Source: Eumeta japonica (lineage: Eukaryota; Arthropoda; Insecta; Lepidoptera; Psychidae). From it: a DNA stretch of 64,000 nucleotides. The DNA is taken from the NCBI GenBank assembly GCA_005406025.1, contig BGZK01001394.1:62001-126000 (forward strand), read 5' to 3'. The number at the start of each line of letters is the position of its first letter. The stretch's first letter is position 1. Under the pieces are notes generated by a model. The model was not told where the DNA came from. It saw only the letters and a program-made list of their open reading frames with translations, and made no database searches. The position numbers and the translations under genes were made by a program. Shown piece by piece: positions 25,345-37,344 of this stretch.

Positions 25345-27530
25345 TATTTTCCAATTTGCTGAATTCTATTATAGCATCTCATATACATCGTTTTTTCTAT
25401 ATACTTACCTGAATATATTTATAGTATAATTTAAAATTAGTTTAATTTTTTATGTTCGATATACTCGTATCATTGACGGGGATAAATCATTTAAGCTGCT
25501 CGACATGGTTTTTTTTTATTTACGCCATGGATCTAGCTCACTAATTTATATAACTAAACTTTATATAAAAATTTTCACAACATGCACTGCTAAAGCAATG
25601 TAAACCTTAAATATGTTTAGTGTGTAATACATGTCTTGTAGAGCTCCAATTATAAAGTGACATTATTTGTACTTTATTAGAGACGACTTAATGCAACGCC
25701 GTTTATTTTTTTTCATTACACGAAAATGTAATTTTAGTAAAATCTTCTCGTAAGTACATTTAATTAAATTGAAACGTCCGCCTTCGCAGCGGACGGTTCG
25801 CAAATAACCGGTAAGCTTCATTAAAGCTTGTTATTTACGCGTTAAATGCCAAAAGCCAAACCGAATTCGTTGTTGCATCCTCGACTAAAATCTCATTAAT
25901 AAATTCCCGCATGTTCTTCGTGCAATTATTGTCAAGTAATTCGAAATTGAAAAGGTACGGTTATGGATGTACGCGTAATTGATTTTTCAATTGACAGAAA
26001 ATAATAATTTTAATAATTGAAACTACATCTCAATTGTAGCATTATGTATATTTGTAAGAATATACATAATGCTACAATTGTGATGTAGAATTGGAATCCA
26101 AAGATTATGACCATTATACTAATTATTATACGCAAAAAATGTACATTAAATTAAAAACATTTCTGTAAAACGTTATAATACCTTTAGCAAAATTTTTAAA
26201 AAACTTTCGAGATTTCGAGACGAGCCAAGAAGAGCATGTTTTTGACTATGAAATTTATAAATCACTAGTAAAATTTATACGGGTAGAACAAAGTAAAATT
26301 TATAAAAGTATTTTACGAATATTTCTGATCAATCATCGAATTTAATTTTATTTATAGTTTATCAAAAAAGTACAAATGGTCTTTGTGCATATCTACTATA
26401 ACGAGAAATTAATTTTATTAAGATTTCAACAATTCTTTTATCTACTACAAGACTACAAGGTAATCGTACAATACAGTGATATAATCTCATATTTTTTTAG
26501 CCAAGTCACAAAGTTATAAGTTTCAAATAAAATTGAAGTTTTTCATTTATAAAAAAAGTAACAATGTATTAATTTATTTATTAATATGTTTAATAATCCT
26601 AAATTATTGTTTATTTTACCTTATAATGTTAAGTGTAATGGAAAAAGGGTTTTACGATTGGACATAATTTTGGCCGGAATCTTTTGAAAGTGAGGTCATT
26701 TTTTTCCTTTGTAATTCCATTTTTTACACCATCACTATAGATTTCCCTAAAGTCCACTCTCCATTTTCGTTTAAAACGGGCGCTGTAAGCACCGACGATG
26801 TCGGCCTGTTGATATTTTGAGTAAAATTAAAAATATAAACTGTTGTTATTGATTTTCTTTAATAATGATTTCATTGAAGTAATGTTACTCTAACGTTATT
26901 ACTATTTATAACTCGAAAAGGTGGAAATGTTTGTTATTCGACTGAGTTCATATAAAATGATAGAATTTTTTAACTAGATATTTCTAGTTAGATATCTATA
27001 GAAATCTATTTGATGACTTCAAGTAATTTGATACAGATTCAATAGGTCTCGTTCATGCTACGTCCGAAATGCATGATCTACTTATGGATCCTTGAGTTAT
27101 TGTGTTGTCCTTAGAACATACACAAGAACCACACAATTCAAGAGCACAAACGATTCAGTAAGTTTTAATGAAAATAAGATGTAGTAAAGAAAATACAACT
27201 CATAAGGGAGTCCGCGAATTTTTATACTTAGTTTTTTATTATATACTAAGCAATAAACTTAATTCATATTGGCACTCACTATACAATCAAACAAGTTAGT
27301 AGATACAGAAAAAAATAACTGGTTAAGTGGGTGTCTGGCCACTCGCAGTTCTGTAGTGCCCGTCTCATTATATTGATTTAGAAAAGGGCTTTTTGTTTGA
27401 TACTAAGAACCTTTTGATTTAGTTCACGATTCAACGGCTAATAAAATCTAAAACAGTCCTATATGGGACGGGTGTTGATGATGTTATAATTTCATGTTTC
27501 TGTAATTTTACATGGTTCATAAACTTATAT
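25345..27530. other. Intergenic, no gene seen
   Basis: AT-rich, with a small GC-richer segment at 25780-25850 and the long hairpin at 26023-26088 (listed separately). No coding region was recognised. Confidence 0.35.
26023..26088. repeat. Near-perfect 30-bp hairpin with a 6-base loop
   Basis: The 30 bases at 26023-26052 pair with 26059-26088 with a single mismatch (CTACATCTC against CTACATCAC on the other arm). The loop is TGTAAG. The structure is compact and about the size of a pre-miRNA stem-loop. A relic of a small palindromic transposon is at least as likely. Confidence 0.75.
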
Positions 27531-27670
27531 TTACATGGGCGTACCCAGCGTCTGGCCTGGGGAAGCAAGTCAGATTTTTTAGGTCAGATCGTGTTAACGG
27601 GGCGAAATATATTGTAGAACATACAATTTTAAGGGGGGGGGGGGGACAGATGCCCTACCCTGCTACATAT
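27530..27670 (+). mobile_element. Fragment of an interspersed repeat with a G13 run
   Basis: 'CATGGGCGTACCCAGCGTC' is followed about 90 bases later by a run of 13 G (27633-27645) and 'ACAGATGCCCTACCCTGC'. The 'GGGCGTACCCA...GGGGGG...GATGCCC' arrangement resembles a repeat that I recall as frequent in insect genomes. The family was not identified. Confidence 0.35.
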
Positions 27671-27843
27671 TTTACCAACAATAGTTTTTTAATATTTTGC
27701 AATGGAATTTTCAATAGAATTTGTCAGAAATTTTGCTTTTTACTTGACAAAGTACATTTAATCGGTTGGTCGACCATTACTAGTTAATCTGTAAAGCCTA
27801 CTTAGCTGTGATAGTTTTCCTTTTAATTTATTTTTATTTCGGT

Positions 27844-28600
27844 CCGCGTGACATGGCGGCCATGGCCTTTATATCTATCACAATCCTATTTCAAATTCGT
27901 TCCTTTTCGGATTCTATTGCCCATAAGAAGGTAAGGTTTTCTATTCGATTTGTTTTACATTACTTTATTTCTTACCCTAATATTTTTATTTTCCATTCAG
28001 CTTTATTTACAGAACATCATTTAGATATATATACATGTTTACATTTATTTTATCTATTATGTCCTTATAATTTCAAATCACATTTTTGTTTTCCTACCAT
28101 CTTAGTTTTTTTTCTGTTTTACATCAATTTACAACAGACTTTCATTTTTTTTTAATTTCCGATAATTTGCGTTATATACCAATTATATTACATTTCGTCT
28201 TGCACATAAATCCCCTTTATTTTCCACACGTTATCCTTAATTATTTTTCTTATCAATTATTCATTTTGCCGCATCTCGTTACTACATTTTTATTAAGCTT
28301 TAAGAACTTTACTCTATTTCCCCGATCTTCTAATATTACTGGCAATTACCGCTCCCGCAGGAACATATGACATTTCTCGACTACGTACAGCACATTCTGG
28401 ATTTTAGCGAGGTAACAGGCGCAAAATCGCGAGTCCTTCAACTTAAGCCTGAACAGATAGTGTTCAAACCCGCCGTGTCCCCTGAGGGTCAGCGCCAGTT
28501 GGGACGTCATAACTATTTATTGGGGGACCCTATGCGCTTGTTACACTCAGGGAAAGAAGTATTTGCTTATGTCATTCGCGCTTGCCTTTACCATTCTTTC
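27844..28600 (+). pseudogene. Unrecognised two-exon coding fragment, cut off by a LINE
   Basis: A first exon ends '...FSDSIAHKK' at 27930, followed by a strong donor (AAG|GTAAGG at 27931). After a 430-base, strongly pyrimidine-rich intron an acceptor 'CTCCCGCAG' ends at 28360. The frame continues in phase 0 as 'EHMTFLDYVQHILDFSEV', then 'KPEQIVFKPAVSPEGQ', 'LGRHNYLLGDPMRLLHSGKE' and 'VFAYVIRACLYHSF'. The likely start is one of the Met codons near 27853-27864 (MAAMAF...). From about 28595 the frame runs into the minus-strand LINE, so the original C-terminus is missing. Base composition and residue pattern look like real coding sequence. I do not recognise the family; it could be a gene fragment or a protein of another mobile element. 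Confidence 0.45.
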
Positions 28601-29700
28601 AGACTCTCCGATCTAATCACCTTTTTAGCATACGATAGCGGGAAGCAATCATAGTCCGCTATCGTTTTTTTGGTGAGGGCGGCTCGCCTGGCAAGCTCGT
28701 TTGCACACTCGTTCCCCGAAATTCCAGTATGGGCTCTGACACAAAATAGATGTACTGCTCTACCTTCCGTAATTATCTCAGAGATATCGCGTCTAGTTTT
28801 ACGAACCAGAGAGTGATAGGTTCTCGAGCTGATTAGTACTTCTAGGCAAGACCTGATGATGTCTTTAAACATGTTGACCAACCCGTTCTTACCATTTTTC
28901 ACTCTACTTATAGCTCGTTGGAGAGTGACCATCTCCACCGGAGAAAACGAGTAGAAACGATCAAGTCAGAGTGTCGAATACCAGGTTTTCTTTCCGTCTC
29001 GTGATTCTGTAAAGGCCGCACCGATTTTGCCCTCCAACTGGCTTCCTCAAGTGTAAATATGTGGTTTGATTACGGTAAAATAGTCCAGGGTCCGGTAGTC
29101 CAATTCTTTGATACTCATAACACACAACCCGATTTCGGGCACATGTGTAGGGTGAGGTAGTTTACCGAAATGTATGGGTTTCTTGTGCTCCTAGTCGAGA
29201 AAAGTATCTCAAGTATATTTATTGCGTTTTACCTCTTACAACCAGACCGCTGTTTTCACCCTTATGTCAAGAGGAAGCAGCCTCAAGAGGATCAGCGCTG
29301 AATGAAGGGAGACCGCTGGGAGGGAAGGAGAGAGACTCGGCATGCTTTAAGCGCGACACTGGATAGCCTTAAACATTTTCTGCACGTCGAGCTTCCTCGT
29401 TGCCGGTGCTCAGGTGCAAGAAACGACAGCACATTCAGTTCTGGCACGCAAATACATATGATCCTCAAAGAAATTTGAGTTTTTGAATTATGAAGAAATT
29501 TGGTTGTCTTGATCTCCGGGCCCAGACTCCATGTCGCCTTGGCTGCTCTGGTGATGCCCTTGCAAATATGCAACCTTGTTTCAAGCCTTGGTAATGTGCC
29601 CTTTTACCTTCCGTTATATATGCTACTATCGTGAATTTTGTCACAATCCAAGAATAACCATTTTCCTTGTGGTTCATTTGACTAACAAAAATGAGCACTT
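28590..29700 (-). pseudogene. R1-clade non-LTR retrotransposon, 3' part of ORF2 (reverse transcriptase end and RNase H)
   Basis: Minus-strand relic of a LINE of the R1 type, broken by several frameshifts and stops. In order, 'CKGITRAAKATWSLGPEI' (near 29570) is the region after the reverse transcriptase fingers. 'SSVALKACR' and, in another frame, 'LLRLLPLDIR' follow. Then come 'KPIHFGKLPHPTHVPEIG', a degraded RNase H start 'PHIYT*GSQLEGKIGAA' and the body 'VEMVTLQRAISRVKNGKNGL', 'RRDISEIITEGRAVHLFCVR', 'AHTGISGNECANELARRAAL'. A stop codon replaces the Asp of the usual YTDGS, and GNECANE replaces GNERADE, so RNase H is dead. The copy breaks off at about 28590, next to the unknown + strand fragment. 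Confidence 0.8.
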
Positions 29701-31106
29701 TAATGCTTTTTAAAACAATTTATACACATTGTACTTTGCTAACGGATTCCTAAATCGAAGAGTGGTTTTCACCGATCCTCAATGTTTTTGAATGAACTAT
29801 ATAACGATACCCCACACAATGAGATAGATGAGAAATATAAATCATCCCCACTTTACATGCAGGGAAGGTGTACCTTAAACATTTTTAATTTTATATTACC
29901 GTTTGGTTGGTGTGATTAATATGTTTACTCATGCTAAATTACAATTTTCTAGTACTAAGTCTCTGGGAAGCCATGAAAATACGTATAGACTATAGACGGA
30001 GTAACACACGGAAGAGATGAAACTATAAGGGTTTGTTGTTGACTACGGAACCTTTAAACGAGTTCTGCGTAGACAATTGGATAGGTAGAAAAAAACCGTT
30101 TTAACGTACTACTTAACCGTTGTGCGAATAGTACTCGTGTAGTTTTGTTTTGGACAATGTAACTAAAACGCCATAATGATAGATTTATTTTTATATCTTC
30201 CAAAATGAGTTTCCTTCAATCTCTATGTTTATGCTTGTTTACTAACAGTAAATAAACAATTTGTGTATATAAATTGGTTATTAGTTATATAGGTGGAATT
30301 GATCTTGCATCTTTTCGTAAATATTTATAATTTCGAAAACATAATTAATATAAAATAATATAGACGCAACCCTACTAAATGCTCGGCCAAACTGCAGTTG
30401 TGTGCCGTGCCGGGCGCGTCGCGCGTCGCACGCTGCGCATTGTGTCCGTGCATGTAACGAACTCGAATCCTGCCCTACGCTCAGGCTATGTCGTGTATTG
30501 TTTTTAAAGAATTTAGCTAGTTAATTACCTACAAATGATACTTGATATTGTCAGTGACGTAAAGGTCGCCGAAGGTATTATTATATTAGTCCACACGTAC
30601 TCCACTAACATCTACACAAACAAGGCAATCTAAAGTAAATTATGGCACAAACGATACTTTACGCAACTAACGAATTCGCAAGCAGAAATGTTACCTCTGC
30701 AAGCTCCCTAACAATAAATCACGTTTTCATATTCGATAGCAGTGAAAGGAATTGTTATTAAACACTTCAACATCACACAAAATCTTCCTTCCTTCAGAGA
30801 GTTCAACGACTGCACGAGGGCGCATGTTGCGTTTAGCTAGCAAGATACGGTATCATGCACGATCACCAGGGCGAGATTGACGCACTTGGTGAACGCTCTT
30901 TGCGTTTAGCTGGGGGGCGCGGCGTGACACACGACTTTCAGCAAGGTCGCAACGTTGGAACATCGTAAATTTTTCGAATACGTTATAAGCTATTTTTCTC
31001 AGCAACGGCTACTTCAATGACTATGGTTTATTTAATAAAGATGTTCTAAAAAAAGAAAGAGATTACGAATATTTTCAGAAAGATGCATGATCAATTCCAC
31101 ACTGTG

Positions 31107-31128
31107 TATATATATATATATATATATA
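31107..31128. repeat. (TA)11 microsatellite
   Basis: Uninterrupted TA dinucleotide repeat, seen directly. Confidence 0.9.
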
Positions 31129-32578
31129 ACGAATAACCAATAATCTATTCTTATAAATTTCGTTCCTAAGCTAAAAATAGAACAAAAAAATAATTCCCAG
31201 ATAAAAACATATATCCAAGCTTTGAATTCTTTAAATTAACAAGCCGCCCGCGCGCCTCGAGAGCCGTTCTTTGCTCCCATCCGTGTTTTCAATTTTTGTT
31301 TACAGTTTATTTGAAAATCGATTAATTTTGTGGGGTGGAGATTCCAAGAGTTAATAAATCATGTTTGTTTATGTGGCATGTGACATGTTTGCGACTTGTT
31401 TGTTATGAATAATTCTAGGTCTTTCTGGAAGGTTAGTCGGCGAATATAAATAGTGAAGTGCGAGCGTCCACAAGTCAAGTGTGATCAACGACAAGCATTC
31501 AACTGGTTACGTGACGATTTATTGTGATGACTCTTTGTTTCTGAATATACACCTTTTATACTGTTCTATGTGTTTCGTTTGAACTAATATCAATCATATG
31601 CGAATATCCGATAAGGTCATTTCATTACAGTACAATAAAATCGTAAAGGAACCGTGATCGTAAATTGAACATGTTTTCAAAAAAGTAATTTCTACATGTT
31701 CCATTTATGTTATCGAGGTAAACAAAACAGATTTTCTGTCCGTTCGTCTGTGCAAAGTTGCAACCTTCTCGTAATATTCAAAGTTTGTTTAATTACAATG
31801 GGTTTATAAACAAAATCGTTATGTTGATCTTCTATGTAAGTGCATGAACATGGATAAAAATTAAAATAAAATTATGAGAAACAATTTTTTTTGTGGAATT
31901 ACCTTTGATGTATTTATTTATATATTAATTACATTTACCGCCAAGTTTACTTACATTTATTTTTAATGATTTAGTAATGTTCAGAATTAACTAGAAAAAC
32001 GAAAAGGGTTACGCTGTTGCCTTGCTTAAAATGCAATCTTCTACAACATACAATACGTAACGAACAAATAAAGTACGTAAAAGACAACATTAATTGATAT
32101 AAATTGAAAAGTTTACACCGATACATATTATAATACAACGTTTCTGTCCTTTGTTCGCGAGAAACACTTTTTCCGTTAATATATATTTTTTTAATTTATT
32201 CCTAAGTTATAGGATATATTCTGTAGTATAAACTACGAAATAAGCAGTGACGATAATGGTGAATAGAGTAAGAAAAAAGACGCTTTTGGGGTGTTTAAAT
32301 GACTTACGCTGAGTAAACTATAAGAGATATCTCAAATCAATGTGCTGTAAAATTATAGATTTCAAAAAGACCTACAGAAAAGACTAGGATAACTTATTTC
32401 TATGTACTAAGGATGACCTACAACAAGGATTTTGTTTTTGAAATAACACTCAGCTGTCGACGGCGGGGAACATACGATCATTAAAAAACGAGAAATTTTG
32501 TGCAAAAAGAGGCCTAGTTGTTTTATATTACTTTATAAATTGGTTACGTCTGCATGTACATTTCATTTTTTCGTGAAT

Positions 32579-32645
32579 TTATATGTATATGTATATATAC
32601 ATATATATTATTGATTATATATGTATATATTTATATATATGTATT
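32579..32645. repeat. TA/TGTA-rich low-complexity run
   Basis: Interrupted repeats of TATATG and TATATA over about 65 bases. A simple-sequence tract with no other content. Confidence 0.75.
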
Positions 32646-33120
32646 ACTTACTGACACCAATACTATTATTTTTGAAATTCTTGTCTGCAGTTATCTGAAC
32701 GTCCTTTTGTAACTTGAGAACAGTTTGACCAATCTTAGTAATAATTGGTGTACAGTTAGAACATGTCATTGCACAAATGATAGACTGTATGTGATTTCCA
32801 TACACCGTATGACAACCATAGAAATAATGTTTATTTTTTTAGTAGCTATATTAATTTGTTTTTATGTAGTAGTATGCGCGCGCGTTTATGAGAAAATATA
32901 AAAGACATGTACCTGAAAACGGGATAGCAATCAGAATAATGATCAAGGATAGTAATATTAGATCGACATTTGGGGTGAAGGCATTCATTCTGTCTACGCG
33001 TGCGGAACCGTGGGCGGATCGTAATTTGAAATATATAAGCTGGTTCGGCAGACGTTGCCCGGTTCGTCCCGAAAGGTGGCGTGCCTGTAAACTATATGCA
33101 GTTAAACTATATGCAACTAT

Positions 33121-33150
33121 ACGCGAGCAGAGTATCAACTCTGCTCGCGT
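33121..33150. repeat. 13-bp perfect hairpin with ATCA loop
   Basis: ACGCGAGCAGAGT at 33121-33133 is exactly complementary to ACTCTGCTCGCGT at 33138-33150. The stem is unusually GC-rich for this region. It lies about 350 bases beyond the 3' end of the minus-strand PDSS2 gene, just after a direct duplication of 'TAAACTATATGCA'. Confidence 0.75.
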
Positions 33151-33338
33151 GGATATAGAACCCATTTCTTTATTTTTTACATTGAGTCTGGCTGAATTTG
33201 CTTGAAAATACAATTGATGGAATCTTATCCCACAGTTTCGATGTATAACGCAGCAAGTTATATGTATGATGTACTGTAGTAGGCATTTAACATAAATATA
33301 TCTGTATTTAAATTACATTTTTCATCATTCTCTGCATC

Positions 33339-33384
33339 TCGTTTCAAGACTGCAACAAAACGCAATCTTGAAACGAAATTTATT
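33339..33384 (-). terminator. 3' end signals of PDSS2: hairpin and AATAAA on the minus strand
   Basis: On the minus strand an AATAAA (plus-strand TTTATT at 33379-33384) lies about 115 bases after the PDSS2 stop. Just beyond it, TCGTTTCAAGACT (33339-33351) pairs with AATCTTGAAACGA (33364-33376) with one mismatch. The AATAAA is a plausible poly(A) signal; the hairpin may be incidental. Confidence 0.45.
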
Positions 33385-33497
33385 TCACAATTGTTTCTTA
33401 TAATACGTTAAGCATTAAATGTACGCAGAATGTTTTGATCGATAAGTAATATTAAGTTATTTAAGCACTTTGTTGATGATTCGTCCTCACTTATAAT

Positions 33498-36400
33498 TTA
33501 AAATGTTTTTATCAACCTCTTAATGGTGTCTATAGATTTACCCTTCCCGAATATCTTCAGACAATCGTTAGCTTTTATAGAATGCTCTTCGTATAGCATT
33601 CTCGTTCTTTGTACGGCATCGGTTTTCAATATCTGGACTTTAAGCTTGTCACTGTCAATAGCGCCGAGTCCATTCTTAGCCTGCTCTAGGATCGTACATA
33701 AATCTTTCTTTCTATCGAGAGCGAACAAAACAGGAGCGCTCACTAAACAAAACGGCTCTTTGTTATCCAGTGTGGTTTTTTGCAAATCGCTCGCTGCTTG
33801 CCACGCCAAAAATAAGTGACTTCCAAAGCGGTAAGCTTGTTCTTGCATTTCCAGTTTCTGTTTTCCCAATAGCATCGCCCCTTGGCAACCTCTTCCCAGT
33901 AAGCTCGCACCATTAAACATCCCTCTCACTGTCCACTCCCTCACTGGATATCCTAAAGTATCCTTTGTATCTATCGATAGAGTATCGACTGTTATTTCGA
34001 AGACGTCTTCGATAATCGTACGCTCGTTCGTCAGTCCCGGTAAAGGCATATTCTGTTCATCTCTAGCGCCATAGAACTGCCCCTCACTCATATCTCTCAA
34101 TGCGGCGCAGACCATGTAACTCAAATCGTGATTCCTGATTTTGGCTAACATCCCGTACGCCGTTACGAGCAAGTAGTCGCCGATCAAGATGGCCAGTTTA
34201 TTTCCGAATAGAGCTGATTCCGTTTTGTCTGTTCGATCATCGGTTGGAGCATTCAGTATGCCTTTGTGGATGAAATGCCCGGTGCGAATCATCTCTATTA
34301 ATTCCGCAAGTTTTCTTTGATTTTCCACGACAGTGTTGTCCAGTATGCTGTTCGATTGCGGCTTTTTAATAGATTCCGATAGTAACAGTATGGCGAGGCC
34401 CCATGGCTGAAAGTTATTGTGCTCGTTGTATAGGACATTCTTTGCTGTCTGCAATATGGGGTGATTACTGCCGACCTACAAAATATTAAATAAACAAAGT
34501 AATATTTTGCGAAATGTATCAACATGTATTAAATCTATTGAATCAGATAAATAAATATAAGAAATTGATAAACTATTGATAAATTCGTTAGTATTTATGA
34601 TGCTTTACGTCTGAGTATATATATGCCGTATTACAATTATTATTTTTGCAGCTTTATGTCACGGCTTCACTCATAAAAACCTAAAATATAACAACTTCTA
34701 CAGCCTTTACGATGGCATCAACTGATGTCATCCTAAATCCAATTCTAGCGTCGATTCGATTCTGTTTCTATTCTTAGTTTCATTAGCCATGAAAGGGACG
34801 ATGAAAACCAAATTTAAATTATTAGTAAAAACGCTAAAAGTTACTGGGTCATAATGTTAAAACTGTATCATATCAAATTACAAAATAATCTATCATACAG
34901 GCTGCATGTATCCAAAAAGTTGGGAGATCGGTTGTATCAATAAGCACTAAAAAGTGAAATAAGCACTTGATCAAATAAATTTACTTTAGCAAGTATAAAT
35001 GGACACAAGTAATTCGTATTCATAAGTTTGTGCAACCTCGACATATCCACAATTATGCTTTTTTTTTATGTAAAAGCTAATGTACTTATTATAGTACGGT
35101 ATAGTTACGCTTCGCGTAGCCTATTCAATTATACCACAATAAGATTATAGTAATCATGTGCTCACACTGATCACACTTAATGGCCTGTGTTGTCACTGTT
35201 ACAATGCAGCAATCTAGAAGCCTTCGTTCGAGCACAAGGTTGAAACCAATGACTGTATTGTTACTTTATATTAATCTGTTTTTATATACCAAGGTAAAGT
35301 GTCAGAATTCATTACGTAGTAATGGAATTAAAGCCCCAATGAATTAAAAAGGAAGAACATCGTACTAATGTTCTAGATCTAGATGTGTAAAAAAGTATAA
35401 ATTTTCCGAAGATAAATTGATTCGGTGGTCTTGGCCATTGGACATAAACTTCTGGACTAAGCGTCATGCCAGATTTCCACGACGTGCGGTTTCGGCTCAT
35501 TGTCTGTAATCAACGATGTTCGGTGATGTTTCTCAGATATCTATTTAGTACATTAGAAAACAACAATCTTAGTATATTATAAATGCAACAGTGCTTTTTT
35601 TGGTACGCCGTATCTCCCTTAATGATTCAACTAAATCAATGATTTTTGAAGATTAACTTCACCGTTAATGACGATAAATAAACAAATTTGTATTGAGTAG
35701 ATCCGTATGCAGAATTCACAGTTTTACATGACATGTACGCACGTATAACCAACGTTAGGGTTTTTTTTTGTAAGCTCACTACATGAGCACACCCTCTTAC
35801 AATCTTATTTCAGATTGAAGGGTTTGATTGCTCAAGATTTTCACGCTGGCCCAGAATATAGATGGGAGCTCTTAGTGACTATTGTTACCGATTCGGTGAC
35901 AGTTTACGGGACCGATAGCTTAGTTGATTTTCTCCGAGAAAGAGAGCGAGTAATCTTAATTTGACTTAAGATACAGAAGCACTTTAGTCAATGTGTACAG
36001 TACAACGCACGAAACTCTACTGTTCTGAATTGCCCGCGAATGATGTAAAGCGCAGGTTCAACGCTCCCCGACCCTTCCTTCTTCTCCCCCGCATTTCTAT
36101 TTTACTCCATTGCAACGCTTTCGTAATTAACTACACAGCGGCAGAATTTCTTGCGTTATATTCGTACGTAAGCATGAATACCGCTACCTTCTGATTCAAA
36201 CTCCCATTACTGTTGCACTGTAGTTACATTTATAACAGAACGCCATTAATAATGGAATGGAAAATACTAGAATTATTAAATTCGTAGATAAGCATCATTG
36301 TTAATGTCAATTATTTGTCATTGTTAATAATTAATTATTTGTCAGTTCACTGGACAATATTCAAAACTACTTCTTCCCGACACATCCTTTCTTCTCAAAC

Positions 36401-36922
36401 CTCTTCGTTCCTTCCTCCATCCATATTGACTTCTTTAGATTTAAATTAAAATTATTATTCATAGAAAAGTATTATGTAATGATTTCCACTATTTTGCGCA
36501 ATCGACTATCAATACCAACAAAATTCCAGCTTTCTACTTTAAACGACTGCTGATATAAAGGATTAGTAAAAACCGATCGATATACACATGGGTTTACAAT
36601 TTGATTAAATTAATATTAATCAAGTCCTCAATTTTTTTAAATCAAACTCTATTATCAATGGTCGATATGCAAGTCGAACAATGTTTACCAGTTTTCGTAA
36701 ATACAACGCCATGTTGGCAAACTCGTCGCTCAACAGCCATCTGAGGTTCATGAACGACGTCGGGTAGCCCACTATGCTTTCGGCTTCTCTTATGATTTCA
36801 TCCCAGTGTCTGTGTGGAGGATTCAACACCATTTCTACGTATTTGTCGTTTGTGTCATTTAGCCGTCTGGCATTTCGAGATGTCTTTATTACGTTTAAAT
36901 AACGACTTAATCTACACCACAT
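33498..36922 (-). CDS. Pdss2: Decaprenyl/polyprenyl-diphosphate synthase subunit 2 (PDSS2), two exons
   Basis: Encodes the non-catalytic subunit that pairs with PDSS1 in mitochondria to make the long polyprenyl chain of ubiquinone. Exon 1 is 36922-36689 and exon 2 is 34475-33498 (minus strand). They are joined in phase 0 across a 2213-base GT..AG intron. The product is 403 residues, matching the family's roughly 400. Signatures are '[12 protein letters not shown]' (46-57), '[14 protein letters not shown]' across the junction (about 73-86), '[18 protein letters not shown]' (about 133-150) where catalytic synthases carry the first DDxxD, '[14 protein letters not shown]' (168-181), '[10 protein letters not shown]' (about 272-281) and '[16 protein letters not shown]' (295-310) at the degenerate second motif. 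Lack of both Asp-rich motifs is normal for PDSS2. The basic N-terminus ([20 protein letters not shown]) fits a mitochondrial presequence. It converges with the divergent paralog at 21995-25304. Confidence 0.95.
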
Positions 36923-37344
36923 TGTTGTAGTTAAAAAATCACCAGTGTGTATGAATTTTTAGGGTTTTCGAATGTCACGAGTTGCCAAAGGCTATTCATT
37001 CTTTTTCCTGAAATCATATGAATTTGCTACATTATGTAGATTGTATACATTTTGTATGTCTCGCAAATTTGACAAGGAAGTTTATACGGCAAAAATTAAA
37101 GGATTTTGAAAATTTAATCTCTAAGGGTTCCAAATAGGGACTGAAAACTTTCATGAAAATACGTCAACGTTGACGTTCAAAATAAAAAAAAGAATATATT
37201 TCGATTTTTATTTGTATATTAAAAAAATGTATTTCATAATTTCATTTAACTTAAAAGACGAGATTTGAATTTATCAGTATGTACTTCCCACACATTTATC
37301 TCATTATTAAAGATAAAAAACAGGAAAATTGTATTGTATAACAC

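Larger units (their letters stand above)
29700..33490. other. Intergenic, no gene seen
   Basis: AT-rich with GC-rich patches at about 30395-30440 and 30815-30950, a (TA)n microsatellite at 31107-31128 and a long TA-rich low-complexity run at 32579-32645. A block at about 32870-33200 is open in both strands and ends in a 13-bp perfect hairpin (listed separately). The block does not resemble any protein I know. Confidence 0.35.

Noticed and set aside
27808..28155. 115-codon plus-strand frame read through without splicing
   Set aside because: After codon 41 the frame enters T-rich sequence encoding mostly Phe/Ile/Leu. The GTAAGG donor and later acceptor explain it better as exon plus intron.
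32851..33213. Overlapping frames of 105-120 codons on both strands
   Set aside because: Both strands are open over the same block, neither has a recognisable motif, and the block is bordered by simple repeats and a hairpin. Treated as non-coding.
33523..33819. 98-codon plus-strand open frame
   Set aside because: It lies antisense inside the large PDSS2 exon, which is clearly the coding strand.
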